From: Cloeon dipterum
Lineage: Eukaryota > Arthropoda > Insecta > Ephemeroptera > Baetidae
Assembly: GCF_949628265.1 (NCBI RefSeq)
Contig: NC_088788.1
Span: 34,520,335-34,584,334 of the forward strand
Length of the DNA: 64,000 nt
Direction: 5' to 3'
Part shown: positions 21,801-36,800 of the stretch, in pieces
How positions within the stretch are numbered: the first letter of the stretch is position 1
Layout of the letters: each line of letters begins with the position of its first letter
Program-made: the position numbers and the translations under genes
Notes under the pieces: generated by a model
The model's database searches: none
Seen by the model: only the letters and a program-made list of their open reading frames with translations
What the model was told of the DNA's origin: nothing

Positions 21801-24800
21801 GAATTTTGAGGAAATATTCCCGAAATTGTGAAATATTTCGTGATTTTATAGTAGGGAGACAGTGCTTGATTAGAATGCAAACGTTCGAGCTGATTTTCTC
21901 AAAATTTAATTAGCTACCTGGGAAATTGTTAGCTTTTCCTAATTTTTAGATATTATTTCAAGCAAAGGTTAGAAGGGTTTTTCAATCTTTTTCTCCAAAG
22001 ATTTATTTTTAAAACTTATATATATGAAGCTTTTCTGCCAAACAAAATTTGCATTAACTAAACAAAATGAGATTTAGAAATGCAAGCAGTACATACGTCG
22101 TCGGTGTTAGCTGATACATATTAATTGCAAGTGTAAGAAGTGTCGGATATTGTTTTGACAGTATCAAAATAAAGGAAGTCGGTAGTTGAGAAAAAGCGAT
22201 TTTCATTGTTCACGCTCAGCGAGACGGAAGCGGATCGAGAGCATGCAGCGGCGGCGGGCGATAAGCCGCGAGAGCCGTCTTCCGTGGTGCTAAGTGGAGT
22301 GCGAATGACATAATGCGCGCATTAATTGATTAATTAATCGATCAAAGTGGCGCGAAGAAAACGAACGGCCCAGAAAGCAGATTGAGCGCGACTCCTGCTT
22401 CTGCCTCGATTTGAATGCTGCTGCGCTTCCGCCCGCCCGCCCGCCCGCCCGCGACCCAACAAAGAGCGAATAAAAAAGAGAAACCATTTTGCAAGCAGTC
22501 AGCAACAATCGGGACCGCGGGGTGGCCCGCAACACGACACGAATCGCGATCGGCCCGGCAGCTGAACACACGCACCGTGGGTGTTGCTATCGTGTCGACG
22601 CGAAGATCATAATGAGCACGAAACGCACCTGCTTTCTAGTTGCGCGCGTTCAAATCGCGAAATTTGCACACGCTTTGTGATTTAATTAAGTGTGACCCAC
22701 TCTGTACAAATTTGTCACTCTCCTAATACTGTTTGCATTTTGAAGGTCAAAATTTGAATAAGTTCAATTTCTCCTTTTCCAATATATTGCATGCATTTCT
22801 AATTCGTAGTAGAAACTAGAGACCTTCAAGAGAGATAAGCTGAGTACAAAATGTCTCCGCGAACGTCATTTTGCTCCCATTACATTTTAAGTTAATTTAA
22901 ACAGATTTAATTGCAAAAAACACACATAATCATAGTCTTTGCTGCTGTTTCTAATTATGCGTGTTTTTATTCGGTTTAAATCTACTTTTATTGTGTTTCT
23001 ACGGTTGTAAATCGATAGAGCAACTCTTTAGATGCAAGTTTACACAAAACAATCGGTTGCACGCATCAGAAGCAGAATAAAGAGCAATTCACAGCGAGTA
23101 AAAACAGGGTTCGCCAATTTTGCAATGAGAAAAAATGCACCACTGGTTTTTAGCGCAAAACCGGCAAGAAAAAACTACCGCAGTTTTGGGTTTTCCGCAT
23201 TTATCCGAATTTAACCCCGTTAAGTTCACATTTCGCGCCAAAAAAAGGCAGAAAATTTGGAAAATTACGATGAGAGTGTTACAATTTTTGGTCTTTTGGT
23301 GCAACCAGTGGCTTATATACTGATTTTCATTTTTATTTTTTAATTAATTTTTTATCTTTAATAAAAATGCATGGGTTTCGGAAAAATTAAAGCAAAAAAC
23401 ATTTTTTTTTATGCAGTGGGTTCTTCCGGTAAAATACGGATTTTTGCGACCTCTGAGCAAAAAGGTGTTCAGTGCTTTTTTTTATCTCTTTTTAAGTCAC
23501 ATTTAAGATTTATTAAGAAAATCTTTAGCGAAAGAAATCAATTCCTTGAAAAATTTCTAAATTCATTACAACATCTGTCAGCTGTAATGAGATTCCGAGA
23601 TTTTTCGATGCTTTGCAATAAAATTATAGTAATGAAAACCTTAAAGAAGTGATATTCCTATTTGATGTTGGAAAATAGAGCTTCGAATATCTATACCCAA
23701 ACGCAACAATATAGCTATTTTGCTGACCAAGATGCGAGTGTGCTGTAAAAAATAAAAGCCACGTACCAATTCCAATTAGGCAAAAAACGGATTTAATAAT
23801 AGAGGAAAGCATTCTTGACGCCATTAGTCCAAATTGAATCCACGTCCGCGTCAAACCACAAATTGGCATTGTTTTGTTTTGCCGAAGAAATTGATTTGCG
23901 GTCACACATCGTAGAGATGATTCAGCAGTAAAACACACGTACGCTGATGCACGGCGTGCATTTATGTAAACAAAAACGCGCGGAAAAAGACCCTCGATGC
24001 GCGCATTTACTCTCCCTCGGACGCGGAGCAAGCACCTTTCCTTTTCCGCCACTCCACAATGCCAATTATTCCATTTTCGGCTCTCGATGTGGGGTGTTGC
24101 AACAATAATAATAAATAAAATCAAAGCAACGGCAGCTGCCGGCGAGCATTCCGCCGATTGGATTAAATGGTGCATTTTTCCCTCCCGTTGCGCGGACAAT
24201 AAATAAAAGTACTGCAAACACAAACATGTGTGCCGAATGGTCGAGGGCGTGGGTTGAATTGCCGGCTGCCCCTGCTACGGTGTAAGTGAACGCTTTTAGG
24301 CCCGAATTCCACTTTCACTTCTCCCTCTGCCAGCGCTCTGTCCAGCGCGGCGCGAGTGTGAGCGACCTTTTCGACGCCTGCCTGGCGACGGGATGCAGCA
24401 AGCAGCGCCGTAACAAAATATAAAACAACAAATTTCCTCGCGCGGCACCGGCAGCTATTTTCGGGTGCAGGAATGCACCTGCTCTCTTTTCTCTCCAGCG
24501 GCCCAAGAGTCGATGCACTTTCCACCCGAAATCAAAATATACATTATAAACACGGCTGTAAAATGTGCCACCACGAGACCGAGACCGACCGACGGCTGGC
24601 CGGGTCATTAGCGGCGTTAATCGATTCGGAAAATGCTTGGCAACCGGCATTTTTGGCAAATCACCATCTCTGGGAGCATAAAGTAGAAGCTTTTTTTAAA
24701 TAAAATAATAAATCTTTACAAAATTCTTACACGGATGTGCCCAAAATCTCATTCCTGACCGCCCTGATACTTTCCGAAGGGTCAAATTGCACATATTCTT

Positions 24801-27800
24801 AAAGCTCTCGACTTGACCGTTGCAACGGTGTGCAAATCTTGCAGATCGAATCAATACAGAGCCCGTCAGCATCGGATAAGGGGGTACACCAAGGTATTTA
24901 ATTATATCGTTAGCTCGAGAGCTACCCTGACGCCTGTTCTATGGTCTCGTCTGACCTTAGGGGTGATCTCAAGCACGATTTGAAGGCAACAATCAACTCA
25001 TTGTGCAATTTTGATTCAGCTAGAACTAAAAAAAAATACCCATTTTCAACTTTTAATCCTCTGAAGTTTGAAAACTGATTTTCACCATCGTGAAATTTTC
25101 TAGGCGTGTTACCCACATTCATGGAAAATTTTATTCTACACTCAGAAAAATATAATCATTTTGAGATCTTCAAAAATAACAAATAAACTAAAAATGACTC
25201 AAATTTAGACAATTCCAAAAAATATGATTTGAATTTGAAAGCTTTACAAAGTTTAACTCGAGATACTGTCACTTTTGCGAACGCAAAGAGGCCCGTTTCT
25301 CCAAATTTCCCCCCGATTTGGCGGAAATATGTGCATTGCAAACTTAGTTATTCCGAAAATTCTTTATCGACCTAACAACAAATAATCAGGATGAGATGCT
25401 CAAACAAACATTAAAAAAATTCCAATTCTCTTTGAAACACGCAGCAATCTTAACTTTGATTATTTTAAAAGTGAATCGAAAGGATAAATATTGATATCTA
25501 GGTAAATCCCTTTAATTGCGATTGCTTCTGTGTACAATGCATTACCATTATTAATTATTATTAGTTTATGTGTTTTTCTTTGAATGTGTCTATATGAATT
25601 GTATGAGTGTATTACAAATGAATGTGTTGTATTGAATGAATATACTAAGTATTGTTCCTTGATGTAGTGCAGGTCATAAAGTAATAAAGATTAATAATAA
25701 TGGATCTTGTCTTAGTTTCAGATTAAAACCTGTATGTGTATGCAACATCTCCATTTTTGCTGTTTTTAATAAAAATCTTTTAATCGCAAAGATATTAATA
25801 GAATACTCAAGAGTTGCATTATATTATTACTCATAAGCCAAGAACCAGAAAAAGCACGTGGGAACACTGAAGGTTTCCCTAACTGGGAGGCCTTCGAATA
25901 AACGCCCATTTTCCAGGATCCCATAAAAGACTGCCATCAATTTTGAAATCGACGCCTATGTATCACGCGTTCAAGTATAAATGATGGTTATATGTATTTT
26001 TAGGCCAGAACTTTCAGCCTCCGAAAACCCAGTTTAGCACGTAGCAGACGCGACGAGCTGCTTTTCCTGCCAGGAATTTTTAATTGTTAATTTTATCAGG
26101 CAAACGCCGGCTAACAAGACACGTTCGAGTTTCTAACGAATGTGGCCCAGCCTTCGTCGTCTCTCGCTTAAATACTCAGCGAGTAAGATGATGAGATATG
26201 AATTTCAAAGAGGCCATTCAGACCGGCCGATTGTAAAGCAGACGCGAGACGGGAATCGTAATCGCCTCGCAGCGCATTCCGGAAGGTCGCTGCTTTTGGG
26301 TCTTTTCCCTCCGAAATTGAATCGTTCCCGCGGCAATAAACCTGCAGCCGAGAAGGATGATAAGGGAAGATAACCATCCGAGTGCACACACACGAAAAAT
26401 AAAACTATAACGCGTGCGAGCAAATGTGGCACACGCTCTCGGAATGAACAGTTACATAAAGTAAGCAGAGGAGCTGGCTGGCTGGCTTGCTGCAAAAATA
26501 ATGAAAAGCTGTTTGCCGCGGCCTGCGTTGGCCGCGATCCAGCCCGCTTTTCAACGTGGGTGCACCAAAGTGACGTGCTCGCGATAATGCCGCCTCACTC
26601 TACCTGTAATAAGGACAAATTCCGCATTTTATAAACACCTCTCTCTTTTGCATAACCTCCAGCAACAAGACAAGTGCTCCTTCGATCGTGCTGCAAGTGC
26701 AACAATAGTTTATCAGTCGAGTAATGAACACACAATCGCTTTTTTGGTTGGTTGCATAGTGTTCACAGTCTTAAAATTCAATAAGAACGCGAGGAATCCG
26801 ACATTTCTCTCGGATTATAACAAAGATTTTCCCTTTCCCTTTGTTCACGATTCAATTAGCCAGTATTTCTGCCAATTTTATTTTTTGTTAACTCACTGAG
26901 ATTGCAAAAGTAGACTACTTATTAGAAAATACGCAACACATGTTCAAGTAAAGATTTTCTGCACTTGCAAGGCTACTCCTTTATTGGCTTTTGTTTATCT
27001 TTTATTCCAGCTCAGCCGAGAACCATTGAACGAGAGGCTTTAATTTAAAATCAAGCTGGAATGACTCCTTCAGTATATTTCACGGTGAAACTGATATGGA
27101 ACTGAAAGCTGCCTTGCAGGAATTTCAAACCGACTTAAAAGGAGTAGAGCGATTGAGATCAAGCAGTACATCAAAGCTTTCTTGAATTTGTGTGGAGTGG
27201 ATCGATACAGGGCGACAATTGAAAATTATTTGCCCCTTTTTTCATAAATGTACACTGCTACTAGGTCAATTTTGGCTTCAACTCAATCCTTCATGCATTG
27301 GCAAAGAGCACTTTCCAGGATCGTCTTTAAGTTGTCACTCAAAGTTTTAAATTTTTCAGTAATTTAAATCAGTATGCGAAAAAATCATGACACCAATTTT
27401 TAAATTCCCTTTTATTGAAGCTTTTTATTGAATGTCAAATTAGGAAATCTCAAAAGGTTTAGACCTTGATGCGTTGCAATCATCCGAAATTGATCAAGAT
27501 TGTCCGAAACGATTCTCACATGGCGAAATCCCAAAGCTGCAATTTTTCGTTTATTAACTAACACTCCTCAAAGCATGCGTGCGGTCTGAATTACGCCACT
27601 AATCATTCCATCGTGCTGATTGTGAGAGATGAATTTTAACGAGAGCATGTGTTTTCCTAGTATTTCGGGGACGCCGGGGGCACGCAGCTGGTAGCGCACA
27701 CACACCAAAAATAATGACCCATTGCGTCAGTCGCACGTTGACCATATTTGCCATTCGTGACCCAGAATCGGATTCCAATGCCGCTCGGCGCCAGGTGAGA

Positions 27801-30800
27801 GGGCAAAAAAAACAGATGATCGGCGATTTTGACCTCGTCCGAACTGACAAATTCCACGGTGTCATTTTGCATTGAACGAAAAAGGAAAAGCAAAATCCCT
27901 CTCCAAAGTCTTGAGCTTGTCATTGGAGAATAATCACTGGTTGAAAGTAAAACACAATTTAGAGGGAGAGATAATCAGCATTAAATTAGAAATCGGTGAA
28001 AAAAGGAGCAATTATTTTGTGGTGCACAAAAAAGCGGGTCACCTTTATCAAATTTAACTGTAAACTGCACATCTTGCTCTGAAAAAGAGTTGAAATAAAA
28101 AAATCAGATGAAATTAGAAATTTTCAATTCTGGCTGATTCCTATTTCCTATGATTTACCATCTTAAAACAGTAGTATTGGTTATTAATTAATTTCTTAAA
28201 TACTTGTTACGGGTAAAATTGGATTTGATTTTAAATTTTCACTTAAAAATAAAATCAATAAGACTTATCTGAACTCTACCCTTCCAGTTTTTTTAATTGA
28301 AAAAATCTTTTCAAATCAGTTTGTTTAGCTTCTCCTTAGTGTAATTTAGCCGCGTGTATTCATTTTAATTTTTACCATTTATATTAAGAATTTCTACTTC
28401 AAACACGACGTTTCAGACCATGCGGTGAGAGCTACAGATTAGTGTTGATCCTCTGAGAACCAACTTTCAAGTAAATTAACAGCGATGGTATAGACTTATC
28501 CTTGCAAATCCATTTCCAACCGAAGCAATAATAAATAAAAGCCTGACCCTTGAGATTTCCAATCGGTCATCACAGAGAAACGCGCGGCACATAATCCTCT
28601 GTCAATTTTGCAATTTGTCATTATCTCGAGCTGCCTCTCTTTCTAATTAGCTGCCTTGTTTTGACAGCCAATGCTGAGCGAAAACCAACAATGTGTCAAC
28701 TTTTTCATTCATGACTTTCGGTTTTGGCCCGGCGGCCAAAAAAGCTGCAGTTTAATTGCGATTATACAGACGTGCGCGCTCGTCTTTTAATTATCCAAGG
28801 TGAAACCGCTGGAGAAAATGAATAATTGGAGCGCCCAACGAGCCGGCGATCATCTCTAGTCTGCTCGAGAGTGAAACTCCTTACGACTGCAGCTGGAACT
28901 CGTCTTTCGGCTCCGAATCGGCCGCCGCCGGCTAGTTGAAAATAATAAAAACGGACTGCCGGCGTCGAAATAATAAAGCATCCACGTAAGATGCTTAGAA
29001 AGTGATGGCGATGACGGACCGCGTCGCTTTTATTTTCGTTTTTGCGCCGTCGGCCGCGCAGATTTGCATGGATCTGCACTTGGTTTCACTCAAAAACAAA
29101 CCTCAGCATGGTAATTAAAGGGTTGAGCGGAAATTTGGATCGATTGCCCCAGATCGAACCTAATAATCATCATATATAGATTTTGCCGATTTTGTCGCTC
29201 TAAGGTCTAAGATCACTTTCCTATCTGGATTAAATTTGCAAATCACTCAATTAAATAATTTGAAAGTAGTCCTGGCGAAATGAATTATTCCATCGTGTCA
29301 CTTGTTCATTAACTAGGTCAAAATAATTATTGCAAATTAGTTCTCGTAATTTAATTTTTTTATTTTTTCACCTAGAAAAATGAAATTAAGTGAAAAGGGG
29401 GAACGCACCGATTCATCCCAACAAGTCAATTGTGCTTTTTATAAAATAGTACAATTTACCTAAGGTATTCACTTAATCCACGCCAAAGTCAAAATTTACA
29501 AAAAAAAATACATTATTTCTTGAAAAGTGGTTGGATTTTAATAATATTTGACATGCTTGGAGCTTGGAATCTACTCAGCGAAGAAATATATTTTTTGGAA
29601 TGGTTGGTGATTTTTTCTCAATTTCTGACGGAAAAGTGCTCTGGGAAAATCGAATGCAGAAATTTTCATAAAATAAAAGGTTTTTTTGCGTTTTTTCCGG
29701 GAAATTGGGCAGAGGAAAATATATATATGCAAAAAATGGCACATTTTACCAGCTTTCCGGATTAGAAAAAACCCTAATGTAATTCATCAATTTATTATTT
29801 TAATTTTTTTAATCTAAATAGTTTTGTCAATTCAAATAAAGCAGGATTTTCAGTAAAATTACCTTCTTTTACATCCGTAGAAAGTTTTACTTTGGCGTAT
29901 TAAAAACTAATTTTAAACCTGTATTGTATAAATGGTTTTTTCTCATTATTTATTTGGATCAATAGGTGTGTTATTTCTCTTTGTAAGAAGTGACGTAGAT
30001 CTACACGATAGCATTGAGACTAATTTTTCGACTGCTGTTTAATGGCCCCCCGCGACACATAGAGGCATAATAGCATTTTTTATATTTCCCCGATCCCTTT
30101 CGCCAGGAATCCGATATGCGAGTGAAAACAGATCCCAGAGTGGCAGCGAATTTCTCCGCAATTGGAATTCCTCCTGTCCGTCCCCCATCTCCTGAAGGCA
30201 ACCCGACACTCGTGCTGGATGCAAATAATAAATATTGTCACAAAGAGCAGCGCAGGGCCTCACGATTCGCCGCATGCACACGTGCTTTTTTCATTCAATC
30301 GACGCAGGAAGTCGTCGATTGAAAAGCAAAAAATAAAAATAAGAGGCGGTCTGAAAGCTCAAAGCACCCCAGCTGCAAGCAAATGCACCCTTTGCCGGCG
30401 AAATTGCGACGCAACCTTTTAGTAATTTTTCAATCCGGGTGAGAGGACAAAGAGAAAGCGAAAATTATTTGTTATTCAATTGCGTGTCCGTCGCAGCCGG
30501 CCGAATTAAAATTCAGTTCGATTGTCAGCTGTTTACTTCCTGGTCGGAAAGACGACGGAAAATTATGTTTCACCGCCGCGGCTAATGAACGAGCACTTTA
30601 TTTACTTACACACACTCTCGGCGGCTGAGGACGAGAGCAAATAGGTAATTTCAAAGTGCATCCGCCTCGGAATGGGGACGAATAATTAGTTAATCGTTTT
30701 ACTCCGCGCATAGTAAATATTATCGTCTCGCGCACGCGCTTCCGATGCAATTATAAAAGCAAGGAAAGACAAGAAAGAAAAGTGACTGGAAAAAAGATGA

Positions 30801-33800
30801 TGATTTTATTAAAACACGAATGTTCCGTTATGGAAGAGGGGGAAGGCGTGACTCACGCGACTGTATCATTTTAATTAATTTTTGGTCAGCGGTTCTACAA
30901 TAAATTCTGTAAATAATTATGGGTCTTTAATTCATCATTTAACAACCTGCTGGATAGAGTAATGACAGTAGAGAATATTAAATCAGTTAATAAATCGTGA
31001 AATCTTGGAAGAACTGAAAACTGTTAATTAATTTTTTTCTTTTAACTGTGTTTATCCTATACTGTGCACCTGTTAAACCAATAAAGTATGCATTTTACGA
31101 TTGATTGCGTTTGCAAGTGTTTTTAAGAAATTAAATTCTGTTTAAAAATGTTAATCATGTTAATCAAAATTCTTACCACCTCGGAAACTTTTTGGATTGG
31201 ACGTTTTGTTTTTGGCGAAATTATTGAAATGCTGCAAGAATTCTTGTCGGCATGTAAAATAGGAAATTTCATCAGCTTAATTTACAATAATTAACCATTT
31301 AAAACTTGCAAAGCTCTTAACTAACCCTTGGGGACATAAACCAAATTCCAGCTAAATGGAGCAACAACTGAATTTTAAATCAATTTTGAAATTTTAGGCT
31401 ATTTTCTTAAAATCTCCACTCATTAGAAGGAGGCGTTTTAATTAAATTTAATCGTATTGGTGTCAACTACACTTAGGGTTTTGAGTTTGAGCATTGTCAG
31501 AAAGGTGAGGTCTTGCGTGACAAAGTGCAATGGAATGCCAAACACGGTCAGCATAGTATCTACACGAATACGAACATTGATACTCAGTGGGCAGAGAGAG
31601 CGGTGAAGTGAAGACACACTCTTTATCACACAATTAATTCTGAACAATGGGCTGTGTGGACAAACAGACGGAAAAGGCCAAAAAAGAGGGCACCGCCGCG
31701 GCGAAATCCTATTCGGCACGTCCGATTTTCCTCCCGATTTGGATGCAGGGCGCGCCAGCAAGGCAGAGGCGAAAACGCGATTCGCATGTCAATCGAGTGC
31801 GTCAGCCACGCGATGGAATGACACTTTTCGACCGACTGACGACTAACTGTTCGCGCCAGCCGCCTGCCAATGATTGCATATCCTCGAAAAGTAATATTTT
31901 CTCTGCAAATTCGAGCGGCGGAAACGAGCCCAGGCGCGCGGATAAATTATTCAGATTCCCACGCGACGACGACGAGCAAACCTTCCTTTTTTGCACTCGC
32001 CGCCCCGACAACCTTGAAGTTTAATATTTTCGGATCGGAGGCTCGACCAGTTTGGTCAGCCCTAAACGAGAAAATCACGATTGCTGGTCGGTCCGCGTCC
32101 GCGGAATGATATACACCGCAGTGTCTGCGTACACTTTCGTTTGTTTTACTCCGACTTCCTTGTACCTTTTTATCAGTCTCGGCTCGATCAAGAATGCAGG
32201 CAACGCAGAAGGTGGGGGTTGAAATACTGAACCAGTTTCTGCCTTGCAAATCTTGTGCAAAAACCTGATTATTTTGTAACTGCGCAGCATAAAAATTGAA
32301 AATGTATATTTTTCTCCGCGTGCGTGCAGACTTTTTATAATGCGCAATATTGCGTTAAATTAAAAATATGGAATTTTAAAAGGATAAAAAACCAATCTTA
32401 TCTATCTTCGCATCCCTTAAAAACTTCAATAGAATGAAAACTCGTTGAAGATTAAAGCATTTATTTTTTGTTAATTTAGGAAGCCTAGTTTACACGTTTG
32501 TACGAGCAATTATCAAAATAACGATGTGCAACTTACGAAAAATTAATTAATTTTTAATCTTTATTGCACTCACAAGGAAACCCTCAGGGTTATTCGCAAA
32601 TTCTACGCATATTTAGACCAAGTGAAGTGGTTTAATTTTTTATTTATCAAAATACCAGTTGTCACATAGTGATTAAAGCCACCAATAGATGGCGCCAGCG
32701 GTAACCTTCTATTTAAGACTCAATCTGTGCATTCTGCTATTTAAATGATTTCTTTTGGTGTGCTGAAAAAAAATCATTCAAACCAATTACCTTACAAACG
32801 TCGGGAAGTATTTTTTTTATTTCAAAAAATTGTTTTCACGTTTCTACTGGACCAAACTTGGTTTTCAGCACATGACAATATGATATTCTGAGGACTGTAA
32901 GCACAACAGCCAACAGCCACAATAAGTCTGACTTAAAAGAGGAAGAGTGCTTCAAAATCGTAAGTATATGGTAACGCCATCTGTTTGTGGCTTCATACAA
33001 TAAGGGAAAATTTAGCAAAATTTATTTTAAACTCTTTCTAATTTATGCAGAATTTGGTTAGTGGACAGTGTTTGATGGGATGATTGTCTTGGAGGTTGAT
33101 TGTAGACATTTCAAATAAAAAATCCAAATTTTATGGCATCTGTTAGTTAATTTCACGTAAATTTAGAGCAAAACAATGCACATATTTTGCACAATTCATC
33201 CAGTTCATTCGCAATTTACCTGGCCAAAAACACTAGGAACGAAAATGTTGACTTGTCTCGTCAAAAAAACCAGTTTTGCAATTCGAAATTGAAAAAAGCC
33301 AGTGTTAAATCACAGAAGGTCATGAAATTAAAAATATTGGCTTCAATTAAAATCCCCACCTTTTCAAGCGCACTAAGTAGAACAATTTTCTTGTCAGATT
33401 GAAATTGTTTTATAGGCGTAGCGTTTTTGTCACGACAACGGTTCAAAAGGAGAATTAAATATACAGTTTTGGTGAAGCCTAAAAAGCATAATTTTTTTTA
33501 CCTGATGAGTTCTGGAATGAGCTGACAGTGCCCTTCGGGGGCGGTGGGGGTACGTGGGGGCGGGGGTGGCAGCGCGGAGACGGCCTCGTGCCAGGGGTGT
33601 GACGCGCACGAGGCGGCACCCCGGCGCCTCGCCTTCCTCGGCGGCCACGTCCATGCCTCAGCCGAATTTCATGGTGCTCTCCGCCAAAAAAACAGGTAAT
33701 CCGCGAGCGAGAGCGAGTAGTTTTTCGATTCCCGCAGCAACGAGAGCACTGTGAACGGACGGACAACTCGACGGTCCGCAGAAGACTGCGGCCGCGGAGG

Positions 33801-36800
33801 AAAGCGGCCCGCGAGCACGCGAGGCAGCAGCTGCGCGCGCACTTTCTCCCTTGCTCCAAGAGAAATAAACACACGCACGTTCAAATCACCTTGCTGCCTT
33901 TATTATTCTAATTTTTGTGAGAAACATTGCAGGCCGAAACGGTACTAGTTTAAAATTTGTCTGCATTGCGGACAAAATTACGGGAATTCATTAGACCTGC
34001 TGGGAATGGTGTTTATGTCATCCTCGAAAACTGTTTTCCAAAGAAAAACTTTAATTTTTCTAAATTACCAATTGCTAAAGGAATAACAAAAGGAGAACCC
34101 ACTTTGTTTTCTATATAGTAACACGTTTCATTATGAACCTAATTACGATTGTAAATGTAATTTCTGTGGCGAGACATGTGAAAAATATCATATTTAAAAG
34201 TGTACGGCAAAAGAATTGACTTTGAGAGAAGCTTAAAAAATATGTACAAATTGACAAGATTTAGTGATGCACGCATATATTCGTTTAATAAAATTATTAT
34301 AAAAGGAGAACCCCACTTATTGGTCTGAAAGATGATTTGTTTCTAATGACCATCATACAAATTTAAAAATAAAATATAAAAATATGCCAAAGGAAATCTT
34401 TCCGCTTTTGCCATTTTCGAGCTATTGATATCTCGAATTTTTAAAACTTTCTAAGATTGAAATAGTTGTTCGGTTGAAAAATTGTTATCTAGATTTTTTT
34501 AATTGAAAATACATTGACGAATGCGCCCGCCCGCACCGATCTTGGAAAAAGTGTGTTTGATTATCGCGTAGTGAAAATGTGGAACTATATGCAACCCGCG
34601 CTCAAAGAATGTCCGGCGGCGCAGTTTCCTTCCTTTTGTAAGGGGGATGTGATGGCGAAATTTTAACGTGTATTGTGATGCCATTTTAATATTATTTCCT
34701 AGTCTGGGCTCACTTTGGCTGTGCTATTCTATTTACTTGTTTAAAGGTTTTAAATGACGAAAATGAAGCTTGATTTTTTTTATGAAAACGGTAACTCTAA
34801 TAACACTCTGCATTCCATTTTCCCAGAGCAGAACTTTAGGGAAAAGCATAATTATAAACCACAAAAAAATATAAAAAATGCTTAAATAGTGTCGCAGGCC
34901 TCTTAAAATTGCCACCAGCATGTGACTATTTAGGTAATCTGCCCTAAAGAAAACTTTCAAACACATTTTGCCCATTTTAGTTACAAACCAATTAATTAAT
35001 CTTGACAAACCCCTGCTTTGCAAGGCAAAAAGATAAATGGAAAGTTTTGAGCTGGCAATCTTTGTGTCTGGCAGCGGCGGAAACGCTCGCTTAAAGGTCT
35101 TTCATTCGCGCGAGTTTTACTAATTATAACATCGCCAGGGACCAGTTTTCTTTCGCAACTTTCAGCTCGTAAAATGCCAAATTCGCGTTTGCGCCTCACC
35201 AACTTTCATCCCGAAACTGTCAATAGAGCGAGGCAAAGCCCAGAAGCACATTAGGTACAAAATTGGTTACAAAAGAGCTGGAAGCACGGTGGCAGGTGTG
35301 CTACACCGAGAACCTGTTTCTTGCTTTAATCCCAGTGCCCGCGCAACGAGAGTTGAGTTATTCAATTAAAGTGCAGCGATCCCATTTCACGGCGCTAATA
35401 GAATGTGGAACTGCATTGCGCAACAACAGTTTAGATCAAAAGACGCATTTCTAACCAACCGAAATAATAAAATCGTCCTCATTTCTTTTAACAGCCGTTC
35501 TTTTGTTTGCTTTTTGTCTATCTCACGAAAAAAAGAAAACGGCAAAGTAAGAAAAATTAGTAAATTGGCTTGCGCCGATTTTTAGCCGTCACGACCTTCT
35601 CATGGTTTTCTTCATTTATTTTGGCGACCACCGAACGGGTGATTCAGTCACGAACTCAAGCACGCGCGGTCAAAACTGGAAACTGGAACGCACTTTTTCA
35701 TTTTAACGGATTCCCTAAAAAATTATAGTGCATTTTATTATTTTACAATATGTTAAATAATTAATTCTGTAATAAAATTAAATTAAATTTTCTTTAATTG
35801 CGAAATAATATATTTGCATGGAGACGGGGGAGGGAAAAATGCTGACTCTAGATTAAAAAGAGCTCGCATAGAAGGTGGTAAAGGAGAGAATTATGCGGCG
35901 TGTAACTATAAACTCAAATCTGCAGAGACGAGTATGTCTCCCATTTCTCTAAGTATTCATTTTCCATTCTTTGGAATGTGTGCAACTGGACACTTATTTT
36001 TCCCGACTGGAGGCATGTGCAGTAACAGAAAACACGACTATGCAGCCATGTAGCGGAGAAAGACATTAATTTCTGGGTTAGTTAGAATTCGGACGGTGTG
36101 ACGGCAGGTGGCAGCACCTGATTCTATCGCCCTGAGCTCAGGGCGTGCGAGCACTCTGCCGGACGAATTTAAAAGGTACTCACCACAGCTTCGAGGTACA
36201 GAGGATGGAACCTGCTGCCTCCGAGAGGGTCTGGCGGCCCTTCTGCCACGGCTAAGATGTCTGCCAGAGCTCGCTCTCCTTCATGCTCAAACCATCTTAT
36301 TTCCTGGAATAATTCCATATATTTATTTTTTTTAAATTAAAATTTCTTTCAGCAAAGCAAGTAAATTCAACAAAACATTAAAGGTCCCTGATCCGGAATT
36401 GAGAGTTATTTGTCTGAAGACATGAATATTGAGGGAAGAAACGGGAGTTGAAGGGGGTGAGGGGGATTTAATTCAGCTAGTCGGGGATATAATTAGTTTG
36501 GAGTTTAAGGCCCAAACACACAAAAAACAGACGTGAGAAAGTTGAATTTCTACTTGGTTTGAAATTTGCTAGGGTTTGGGGCTTGCAAAAGGGTTGTTAG
36601 GAGGTGGTGTGATCGGAATAAGAACAACCCCTGTTGGAGACTAAATTGGAACTCAATTTTCACTCAAATGAACAAATATCATTTTTCCCAAGAGTGTAAA
36701 ACACCGAAAATTCACATTTCAGGGATTGAAAAATCGTAAGGGGTGAGTTAGGGGTTATGTTAGTGTTGTAATTTAATTAACACAACCTCATACACAACCC

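Larger units (their letters stand above)
21457..36183 (-). other. Large RhoGEF intron (14.7 kb)
   Basis: No internal exon is supported except the candidate first exon at 33502-33654. GC-richer islands (about 22.2-22.65, 24.0-24.65, 26.1-26.6, 28.5-29.05, 30.0-30.7 and 31.6-32.25 kb) alternate with AT-rich low-complexity DNA. Some hold TAAT-type homeodomain-like clusters, for example ATTAATTGATTAATTAATCG near 22320. A (CGCC)n run sits near 22430-22450. A LINE fragment lies at 34517-34666. Confidence 0.5.

Noticed and set aside
31647-32024. 125-codon plus-strand frame beginning MGCVDKQTEK
   Set aside because: It looks myristoylation-like at the start but lies in a GC-rich intronic island open in several frames, with no domain.
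33479-33874. 131-codon minus-strand frame over the candidate first exon
   Set aside because: It reads a different phase from the one needed at the donor; the 51-codon ATG frame joins correctly.
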